Source: Homarus americanus (taxonomy: Eukaryota > Arthropoda > Malacostraca > Decapoda > Nephropidae). Taken from it: a stretch of DNA of 64,000 bases. Shown here piece after piece: positions 53,241-62,218 of this stretch (the first letter of the stretch is position 1; the number at the start of each line of letters is the position of its first letter). The notes under the pieces were generated by a model. It searched no databases and was not told the DNA's origin. It saw nothing but the letters and a program-made list of their open reading frames with translations. The stretch lies in NCBI RefSeq assembly GCF_018991925.1, contig NW_024738608.1:1790187-1854186 (forward strand), in the 5' to 3' direction. The translations under genes were made by a program, and so were the position numbers.

Positions 53241-54330
53241 GCACAGGTCATCGACCCACAACAGGGCCTAGGGGGAGAAAAGGAATTTAAAAAAAAGAAG
53301 AAAAAGACTATTAATCTACACCACGAAGCTGCCGGAAAACCAGCTTTTTGAAGCGAAACACATTGTAAGAGTATGGAAACAGAAGAAGTCAAAGCATTCC
53401 ACAATTTGGCTGTGCGAGGAAAGAATGATGTAATATAACGGGTTATTCTAGTGTGACCGACAACCATACAGAAGCGGTGGGCACCGCGGGCAAGACGAGT
53501 GCTACGAGCCCACAATCTTAACGGCGGTACACAGGATGCCAAATTCACCGAACTTTTGCCCGTTAAAGTGCTTGTAAGAGAGAGAGAGTGAAGCAACATT
53601 GCGGCGAAGAGAAAGGGAAGAAAGATTATCAATTAAAGGAGGAGAGTTAATAAGTGCCTTTGAAGAAAAACCACCCTAGATATGAGAACAGTACTCCAAG
53701 TTAGGAGTTAAGTAGCTACGGCATCTGTACAGCATTCCCAGCTTCGGAAGGCAGCTTTAGCAATGTTGTGGATGTGTGGCTTCCATTACAAATTAGAGGA
53801 AATGGTGAGTCCCAGCAAATCTCTTAGAATTTGGCAGAATGATTGCTTCCTAAAATGTGATTCGTGGGAGATCATCTAATTTGGAAAGTGTTTTATTACT
53901 ATTGAATTTAACCTGAATTTAACCAAGTTTCTACCTCCCCATTCGGAGATGCTGCACAGATCCGCCTTGACAGATGAAATGATATCAGCTCTAGAAACAG
54001 ATTTAGTTTTAGAATTAGGGGGAAGGGAAAATGTGAAGAGTAGAATCATCACCGTAAGAATGGATAAAATTAGACGCAGTGTGAAGTAAAGCATCGATTA
54101 AAAAAAAAGAAGAGAGTTGGTGAAGGAAGAGAACCCTTTGGGACACCACTATTAGTAGACAAAATTAGTAGCGAGAGATCGATCCCTCGAAAACAACTGC
54201 CGTGGATCGGTTCTCAAAGAAGCTAAAAATTAAAGAACAAAGTGGGGGAGAAAACCATAGGAGGGAAGTTTAGAAAGCAAAGACTTGTGCCATACCCTGT
54301 CAAATGCTTTGGAGATGTCGAGTATACAGT
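53240..54330 (-). pseudogene. LINE reverse transcriptase remnant, minus strand
   Basis: Reading leftward from 54330: LDISKAFDRVWHKSLL, GSCFRGI-like sequence, NSGVPKGSLPSPTLFF, SYGDDSTLHIF (catalytic YADD reads YGDD), VKADLCSISEWG. After a decayed thumb region the C-terminal block follows, RLARGAHRFCMVVGHTRITR, FFPRTAKLWNAL and a Phe-rich end near 53290. These are the order and motifs of jockey/CR1-type LINEs common in arthropods. Frames change several times. The 5' end abuts the ATT/ATG microsatellite and the inverted-repeat element at 54384. Confidence 0.78.
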
Positions 54331-54332
54331 TA

Positions 54333-54352
54333 TTATTATGATTATGATTATG

Positions 54353-54383
<31 letters not shown>
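54333..54383. repeat. (ATT/ATG)n microsatellite
   Basis: ATTATG and ATT units end in TTA directly before the CACTG end of the next element. Confidence 0.92.
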
Positions 54384-54384
<1 letters not shown>

Positions 54385-54505
54385 ACTGCCCTGCATAGTT
54401 TTTGAGGTTTGTGTATTATTAAGCTTTTCTGGGTGTATTTTGCATGCTGATCTCAAAAATGTTATCCATTTTGCTCAATCAGGTCAGAATTTTGTGCTAT
54501 AGCAT
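54384..54505 (+). repeat. Left terminal inverted repeat
   Basis: Begins CACTGCCCTGCATAG and ends around GTGCTATAGCATTTT. The inner 75 bases match the right TIR best. Confidence 0.8.
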
Positions 54506-54864
54506 TTTAAGCGGAGATTCAGGTAAAATATTGGCATTTTTCGCTCAAAATGGGGTCCTCATATTCGTTCATTAAAAAAATCATCCGAGACATTGGCAAG
54601 CCTCACAGAAAAGATTTCGGTCAGTTTTAATGCCCTTACGATGCATTTAAATACACCCACGTGCTCGCCGGCCATTTAAATGTCCGCCGTGACGCAAAGG
54701 AAAAGAGTATATGTCCGTGTTTTTTTACATATATTTTTTCACAATTAAATTTCTTTTTCATCTGGTGGTACATGGCATGTACTAGCAACCACCCCGATGT
54801 GCCTCTAAAGTCTAGACCCTCAGTCAGTGTCTCTCGAGACTTCAAGAAAGTGGGAGTGTGTGCG

Positions 54865-54902
<38 letters not shown>

Positions 54903-54961
54903 GCATATTTCTAATCATATACACACCTGTTTTTTCTTCTTACAGAGTTGTACATTTAATC

Positions 54962-56942
54962 ATGAATCGGAAGTGCAAGAACGACCCGAACAGGTTTTGC
55001 TATGTGTGCGGTTGTGTAACAATGACAGACCGACAGTGCACCATTACTCCCCTAGTGAAAAACTTATATCATGCATACTTTGGAATGAAACTTGGAGACC
55101 AAGATAAAGCTTTTGCCCCTCACATGTGCTGCAAAACATGTGTTGAAAATCTGCGGCGCTGGAGCAACAAGAAGATTCAACGTCTACCATTTGGCATTCC
55201 TATGGTATGGAGGGAAGGCAGAGATCATACCACGGACTGTTACTTCTGCATGACAAACCTTCAGGGTGAGTTATACTAATACATCAATACTAATATATCA
55301 AATGCAGTATGTTCATGCATTCTTAAATATATCTGTAAGTTAATATGTTATGCTATCTTGATACTAAATCTTTCGTTCACATTTCAGGTATAAACAGGAA
55401 GAACAAACATCATGTTAAGTATCCAGATGTACCCTCAGCCATCAAACCAGTTCCTCACGGACCAGGAATACCAATTCCAACTCCACCAGAAAACTATAGG
55501 GACATGATACTCGATGACGATCATGATATCGATGAAGACATAGAAGAGACTGACGCTTCTAGTACATACTTGCCCACAGCTTCTGCAAAAGAGCCCATAC
55601 CCTTCAGTCAAGCTGAGTTGAATGATTTAACAAGAGACTTGTGCTTGTCTAAGGAGTCAGCTCAACTACTAGGATCACGGCTTTGCGAACACAATGTCTT
55701 AGCACCAGGAACAACATTTGCCTGGTACCGTAACCGTGACAAGGAATTTCGCAAGTTCTTCAGTTTTGACAAGGAAACTTCATTGGTGTATTGCAACAAT
55801 ATCAGTGGACTCATTGCAGCTATGGGAATATCATACAATATATCAGAGTGGCGGCTCTTCATTGACTCATCAAAAAGAAGCTTGAAAGCTGCGTTGTTGT
55901 TCAATGGAAACCAGGTCGCGTCTGTTCCGGTGGGGCATTCAGTGCAGATGGATGAGAACTACAACAACATGGAGTATCTGTTAACTGCTCTGAAGTATAA
56001 AGACCACAATTGGAAGATCTGTGGAGACTTGAAGGTAATTTAATACACCAAAAACAGTTGCTTTCAAAAATTGATATTTTGTTGACAGTTTTTCTAATAG
56101 GTAATTATGTCTGCCGACATACTGTCATATTATGAAGTGTTAATATTTTTTAATAATAAAACTATTCAGCTAAACATATTTTTAATCTGTTTTTTCCACA
56201 GGTTGTGTCCATGGTGCTGGGCCTACAAGGTGGTTACACCAAGTTTCCATGTTTCCTCTGTCTGTGGGATAGTCGAGCAGACAAGCAGCACTACATGCAA
56301 CGTGACTGGCCTGCAAGAAGTGGACTTACTCCAGGTTCTCACAATGTTGTTGCCCATGCTCTGGTGAATCCGCAGAACATTCTTCTTCCGCCACTGCACA
56401 TCAAGCTCGGTCTGTTCAAAAACTTTGTAAAGGCACTGGACAAAAAAAGCCAGGCTTTCAATTTTCTGAAAGAAAAATTTCCAAAAGTCAGTGAGGCAAA
56501 GCTGAATGCAGGAATTTTTGATGGCCCTCAGATCAGAGAGCTTTTCAAAGATCCCAAGTTTGATTGCAGCATGGATGTAAATGAGAAGAAAGCCTGGCAT
56601 GCCTTTAAGTCTATTGTCTCCAATTTTCTTGGCAACTACAGAAGTCCAGAGTATGGACGAGTTGTTGAGGACCTACTTCTGAGCTACAAAGTTCTTGGTG
56701 CATGCATGTCCATCAAGATGCACTTCCTCAGCTCCCACTTGGACTACTTTCCAGAGAACTGTGGTGATGTGAGTGAGGAACAAGGAGAACGCTTCCATCA
56801 AGATATCCGTGTAATGGAGGAGCGGTACCAGGGTCGCTGGGATATCAACATGCTCGCCGACTACTGTTGGTGTCTGAAACGGGACGCCCCAGACACCAAC
56901 CACCAAAGAAATTCTCTGCGACAGCCATTTATGCATGTCTAA
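54962..56942 (+). CDS. Zinc-finger transposase-like protein, three coding exons, 563 residues
   Basis: Exons 54962-55265, 55388-56034 and 56202-56942 join at GTGAGT..TTTCAG and GTAATT..CCACAG, in phases 1 and 0, without stop or shift. A TTCTTCTTACAG at 54945 may end a 5' UTR intron. Residues 1-67 form a ZAD-like finger, C13-x2-C16-x40-C57-x2-C60. C93-x2-C96 with H109/H110 may form a second finger split by intron 1. Residues 103-155 are Pro-rich and acidic. The core looks like an RNase H fold: LFIDSSKRSLKAALL (D261), then ICGDLK (D315), an inserted CFLC (C334, C337), PPLHIKLG (H383) and SEEQGERFHQD (E509/E510/E513). This D-D-CxxC-H-E order resembles CMC-type transposases. I infer a transposase; the fold is not proven. 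A broken relative is at 4590-7535. Confidence 0.75.
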
Positions 56943-57065
56943 CTGTAAAGGCATCTATGTAGTTGACATATTTTGGTCCTATGTGTTGTGGTTACATTTC
57001 TTATGATATATTTTGCATAAAAATTTTGACATCATATTTAAGAATTTCGATTTTTTCCTAATTCC

Positions 57066-57193
57066 CATAGCATAAAAATCTGACCTGATTGGGCAAAATG
57101 AATGGCATTTTTGGAATCAGCACGCAAAATACATAAAGAATCAGCTAAGAAACCCCGCACCTCATGAATTTTTTTTTCAAATGCAGCCCAGTG
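57066..57193 (-). repeat. Right terminal inverted repeat
   Basis: Reverse complement of the left TIR with an A/T-run difference near the end (AAAAAAAAATTCATGAGG in place of TAGTTTTTGAGG). Ends CAGTG at 57189-57193. Confidence 0.8.
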
Positions 57194-57196
57194 TTA

Positions 57197-57935
57197 TAAA
57201 TGTTGTTGGTAGTAGTGGTAATAGTATCATTATTATTGTCATCATTATTATTATTATTGAATCTTCCTTGAAGAAGGGATGTATATATTTTTTATACTTT
57301 TCCTCCTACTTTCTCAGAAACAATCAACCAGTCTCCTCTCTTCCAATACTCGCTCTGTTAATTTGAAAGTTAGCAGTCTTATACCTCGGTTCAGTGCACT
57401 CGGATCGCTTTTATCTTTATCGCTTATTTTGGTCTTTTTAGGAATTTTAAAAGGTCAAACTTCACGCAACCATAAGACGTATATATATATTGAGCTATAC
57501 TTTGGTGTAAGGAAGACAAGTTGTATTACCATAAGATTATTATTTTTATTATAACAGAAAAAGGTAAAAGAGAGTGAGAAAAACAACTGATAATAATGAC
57601 GAGGACAATCATATACGATAATGAGAAACGATGATGTTGCTAACGAATACGACATTAGAACTAGACGACAATAACTAACGAAGAAAATGAAAGATATTAA
57701 TAGTTACACAGCCGATGATAGATGGGGAAGTTGAAAGATAAGATGAGAGAGGCGAAATAACCATCATCTTGGGTTCATTAAGACTACACCTGTTAATTAA
57801 CCTGCTGAAGTGGAACAGCAAGAGATGTACTTCAACTCAGAGGTTTGACATTCAGAAGTGTATGAAAAGAGTTGTTTTGCTTTGCTTATGAGTAAATTGC
57901 TTGTAAACGTGATTTCTGATCGAGCTCGTAGGTTA
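57197..57935. other. AT-rich, no gene recognised
   Basis: A short ATT run stands near 57235-57260. No other repeat or ORF of interest. Confidence 0.45.
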
Positions 57936-59135
57936 TGCTGGTGCTCGTAGATGATGCTGGTGCTCGTAGATGATGCTGGTGCTCGTAGATGATGCTGGTG
58001 CTCGTAGGTGATGGCGGTGCTCGTAGGTGATGCTGGTATGCTGGTGCTCTTAGATGATGTTGGTGCTAGTAGGGAATGCTAGTACTCGTAGGTGATGCTG
58101 GTGCTAGTAGATTATGCTCATGCTCGTAAGTGATGCTAGTGCTCGTAGGTGATGCTGGTGCTTGTAGGGAATGCTAGTGTTCATAGGTGATGCTGGTGCT
58201 AGTACATTATGCTGGTGCTCGTAAGTGATGCTGTGTTAGTGGGTGATGCTAGTACTCGTAGGTGATGCTAGTGGTAGTAGGTGATGCTGGTGCTAGTAAG
58301 GAATGCCAATGCTCGTAGAGGAAGCTGGTGCTAGTAGAGTATGCTATTGCTAGTAGTAGATGGTGATGCCGGTGCTCGTAGGTGATGCTGGTGCTAGTGG
58401 GTGATGCTGGTGCTCGTAGGTGATGCTGGTGCTAGTAGGTGATGCTGGTGCTACTAGGGAATGCTAATACTCGTAGAGGAAGCTGGTGCTAGTAGAGTAT
58501 GCTATTGCTAGTAGTAGATGGTGATGCCGGTGCTCGTAGGTGATGCTGGTGCTCGTAGGTGTTGCTGGTGCTCGTAGGTGAATCTAGTGCAAGTAGGTGA
58601 TGCTAGTGCTCGTAGATGAAGCTGGTACTAGTAGGTGATGCAGGTGCTCGTAGGAGAAGCTGGTGCTAGTGGGTGATGCTAGTCCTAGTAAGTGATGCTG
58701 ATGCTACTTGGTGATGCTACTGCTATTAAGTGATGTTGGTGCTCGTAGGTGATGCTGGTGTTCGTAGGTGATGCTGGTGCTCGTAGGTGATGCTAGTGCA
58801 CGTAGGTGAAGCTGGTGCTAGTAGGTGATGCTAGTGCTAGTAGGTGGTGATGGTGCTCGTAATTGATGCTGGTGCTCGTAGGTGATGCTAATGCTAGTAA
58901 GTGATGCTGATGCTACTAGGTGATGCTACTGCTATTAAGGGATGCTGGTGCTCGTAGATGATGCTGGTGCACGTAGGTGATGCTAGTGCACGTAGGTGAA
59001 GCTGGTGCTAGTAGGTGATGCTAGTAGGTGATGCTGGTGCTCGGAGGTGATGCTGGTGCTCATAGGCGATGCTAATGCTAGTAAGTGATGCTACTCGGTG
59101 ATGCTAGTCCTAGTAAGTGATGCTGATGCTACTGT
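57936..59135 (+). repeat. 19-bp minisatellite, ~60 copies
   Basis: The unit is GTAGGTGATGCTGGTGCTC with (C/A)GTAG, GATGCT(G/A)GTGCT and GAAGCT variants. A larger block of about 200 bases, including GCTATTGCTAGTAGTAGATGG, is repeated at 58341 and 58500. Another containing GATGCTACTGCTATTAAG is repeated at 58711 and 58920. Confidence 0.93.
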
Positions 59136-59985
59136 ATTAGCTCCTGTCTCATGACAATAACAATATAAATTTGGGTTAATACTTTTAGTTTATATAATAC
59201 AATCACCCCACGGTAATTTTCCATAAGCTGTGAGGTGCCATGTGCTGTTCACGTGAGGGGAAATTCCTCTATCAATAAGCCGACCTTGAGAATGTAGGGT
59301 TAGCCCGACCTCTCCTTCAGAGCTCCCCCTTACAGGCACCAGTCCTCACAAGGACCAGTCCTGACTTGAAGCTCACGAGAATCGGACGTGTGACCTAACT
59401 CTGTCAAGCTGAGCCCCGTCCTTAACTAAAACTCACAGCTTACAGTGTTAATTACGGTGCGTCTTCTTATAGACTGTGACCAATATAGTTTTGCAAATAA
59501 ATGGAGAAAAGACCATTTGGGGTTTGTAACTTAACCCCTCAACTTATTTATATATAAGCCAAGTTAAGGGAACTCTACCCAAAGCTTATATACAAGTGGA
59601 GCGGCATAGCTACAATTCTCATAACAATTGTGCATTTAATGATGAAAGCGCCAAATTTGGCACAGCGATGGAGTAATGGTATATAAACATTTTCAGATAT
59701 GGAACCACTCGATACTGGATTTGAGTGGCAGCTATAAATCAGGGGCGGATCCAGGAAAAAAATTCAGGTTTCACCACGTTACTGTCTTCGTCCTGTCTGT
59801 AAAGGCCTGGGACTTAGGGATAGAAATCCCTTATCAGACTAATCAGGTTCTTAATAAAGAAAAGTCAAGGACCATGGTTTTCTGAGGAATAACAAACAAC
59901 CGTTTGAGATTGACATCTCTTTAATTTAAAAAATATTACACAAAAATCTGACACCACTCAACAAACATCAAATAATTACGGGAGT
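59136..59985. other. Mixed sequence, no gene recognised
   Basis: A short plus-strand ORF (59676-59885) has no recognisable motif. No repeats detected. Confidence 0.4.
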
Positions 59986-60205
59986 CAAACAATTAATGCA
60001 GTCAACAGTTAATGGAGTTAAACTATTAAGGGAAGCAAACAATTAAAGGAATCAAACAATTAATGGGAGTCAGCAATTAATGGAATCAAACAATTAATGG
60101 ATTCAAACAATTAATGGGAGTCAACAACTGATAAAATCGAACAATAAAGGGGCGTCAGCAATTAATGGAATCAAATAACCATAGAATCAAACAATGAACA
60201 GATAT
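59986..60205 (+). repeat. 17-bp tandem repeat, AATCAAACAATTAATGG
   Basis: About 12 imperfect units with GAGTCA, GATTCA and GCGTCA variants. Confidence 0.88.
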
Positions 60206-60900
60206 TTCCTACGGCAGTGGCCCTGGGGGAAGGTTCTGGAACGCAGTGATCCACTCTCAGGGGGATGGTCATTTCAACTCCTCACTCGAGCGACAGCGGC
60301 CGATGTCTTGATATGGCAGGAGAACACCGGGGCACAGACGGAGGAGATGAACTGACGGCCGTGGTATGGGGTAGTGGTAGACGTCCAGAGAATTGACAGA
60401 CGATAGGTGAAGGTCTGGGGACACAGCCCACGAGTCCCGAGCCTTTGATGAGATCACAGCCAGAATTTGACGAAGAGCGGGGTAGCTAGATAGTGACTGT
60501 ATGGCGGCTGGGGTGAATCTGCCCGTGACACAGGTAGCCGCTGCCGTTCTCACCTCTGTCCAACCCCCCCAAGTGTTGGTCGCACCAGCAAACTAGAGAG
60601 CTAGCAGTGGTAACGAGCAGGAAGATCGTTTCTGCCCTTACACTGTCAGACAGTCTAATATTGCGAAGCATAGGGAAATAATCGGCTATAGGAAGAAAGA
60701 AAAGGTCAAACCCCAGTAATCACCTTGGATCAACCATTGTTTGCAATAGCCTAACAGATTCAGTGGAATTGGCCCGAAAATTACGGCGAAGAGAAATTTA
60801 TTATGATTCTGGGAGGTCTCCATATTGAAATGGCGGCTCTGAGGATGGCAGGCAGTTGGTTGCAGGGTAGTGGGTGGGTAGAAACCCTGGTGCAAGCCGA
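60206..60900 (-). other. GC-richer segment with overlapping minus-strand ORFs, identity unknown
   Basis: Minus-strand frames 60671-60486 and 60553-60269 (61 and 94 codons) overlap in different registers and are richer in GC than the flanks. The longer one contains TAAIQSLSSYPALRQILAV-like text, as read: a non-hydrophobic, Ser/Pro-rich sequence without known motif. It could be a decayed repeat or a translated-looking UTR. I cannot assign it. Confidence 0.25.
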
Positions 60901-62218
60901 TATTGCCAGCCCATGAAATGCGAACTCTTTCCTAAAGGCTGCTCACGTCACACGCACCAGGCGAGGCCATCAGATAACAGCAGCAACCCTGAACATCCTA
61001 GAGCACAAGGCTTATGGCAAATACACTGAAGATGCCCAAAGTGATGGTCATGAGCCCCTAGAGTTTGGTGTCTGATGTCAGCAAAGGGCTGAATGTTGTC
61101 CCCAGTTTCAGTACTGGGCAACCACCCTCAACCTTTATGTTTGTTAGATCACTACGAGAATCAAACTTCTCGCTATACTGTTCATGGATGCTCTGGCTGA
61201 ACTGTGTCGGTGGTTCTTCGCCTTGGATCATACTCATTATTCTCGGTGGGTTCCAGTCCACCTGAAGGACATGACAGAGCTCTCGGACAAGCATCCTGAT
61301 GTGGTTGTAGAGTTTCAAGCTGGGCATTTCACTGCAAAAAAGACAGCCTGCCGTTTTTCTGCAATGGCACTAAACCAGGCCCATGAGCAGAACAATGCCT
61401 GCATCAAAGGTGATGGTGGTGCAGTCGGTTTGACTGGAAACCCGGGTTAGTGCACTTCGACGGTGGATGGTTGCAGGTCCAGAAGTAGCACGGGTCATTG
61501 CTGAATTTGATTCATCGCAGAAAGCTGAACAAACAAGGCTAACTTCCACCATCATGAGCAAACCAACACGACGCAGGACAAGTTTCTTCAGGAAGTGAAA
61601 GCACTTACACTTGTCATGGAAGAAATGGGAAACCCATTTGAAGAAGAAAGTGCTGACCTAATGGTTCTTCATACAAAGAAAATCTTGTGTCCAGAAGCCG
61701 TGAAGAGTGTGCAAAATGTTGTCAAGATTGGACGAGAACAATTCCATTCATATGTAAGAGAATGCCTTGAAGACAAGTCTAAGACTATTGGTGACACTAT
61801 TAAGCTCAACAGGCTAACACTATTCAGTTCTATGTAATCGAAGTCTCCAACTAGGAGGAAGTAGCAACTAACCTTCGCAAAAGACGAATGTGGACACTTC
61901 TCCAGGCTCTACATAGCCTGTCAAACAAGAGAGAGTGATTTGGAAGAATTCTTCAAGCATGAAAACCGGGCCTATCCACAAGCACTCTCTAGTAATGGGA
62001 AAATCCGCTTCAGCAAGAAGGCCGACTTGTTCACACCCCTTGAACAGCTTGCTGACAAGATCACTGACGCTCTACATGTCACCTCAATTATACTCGATAG
62101 ACATGCCGTTGTGGAAATGTTGAAGCCAAGAAGCAGTAGGACATTTCAAGAATACAGCACAGCTGTATTCATTCCCTATATTGAATCACAGCTCGAATAT
62201 CGATCTCGACTTGACCTG
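60900..62218 (+). pseudogene. Frameshifted member of a widespread uncharacterised gene family
   Basis: In sequence order: TAATLNILEHKAYGKYTED (about 60975), MDALAELCRWFFALDHTHYS and RWVPVHLKDM (61184 on), VVEFQAGHFTAKKTACRFSA, AHEQNNACIKGDGGAVGLT. After a stop near 61448 comes TRLTSTIM-type sequence in another frame, KALTLVMEEMGNPFEEESAD (61595-61837), SDLEEFFKHENRAYPQAL, and HAVVEMLKPRSSRTFQEYS ending SQLEYRSRLDLV at about 62218. I recognise these blocks as a large, uncharacterised family found repeatedly in cnidarian, mollusc and arthropod genomes. Its high copy number suggests a mobile origin, but the function is unknown. Stops near 61071 and 61448 and frame changes near 61140, 61510 and 61840 make this copy a pseudogene. 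The 55-bp array replaces the last part. Confidence 0.7.

Larger units (their letters stand above)
54384..57193 (+). mobile_element. 2.81-kb DNA transposon with ~120-bp TIRs (CACTG...CAGTG)
   Basis: The left end CACTGCCCTGCAT (54384 on) and the right end, read on the minus strand, CACTGGGCTGCAT (57193 leftward) start imperfect terminal inverted repeats of about 120-125 bases. Inside both, TATTTTGC(A/G)TGCTGAT, CATTTTGC(T/C)CAATCAGGTCAGA and TGCTAT lie at the same spacing. TTA flanks both sides (54381-54383, 57194-57196), a possible 3-bp target duplication, though the left one is part of an ATT repeat. The TIRs enclose a single three-exon gene. CACTG ends recall the CMC (CACTA/Mirage/Chapaev) group, and TTA recalls CACTA or PIF/Harbinger. 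I do not recognise the transposase as any named family, so this may be an undescribed or poorly described lineage. Confidence 0.78.

Noticed and set aside
53213..53632. Host membrane protein suggested by Phe/Leu-rich minus-strand ORF
   Set aside because: The internal motif FFPRTAKLWNAL and the RT blocks upstream identify it as a LINE C-terminus; the Phe run is a poly-A/T stretch.
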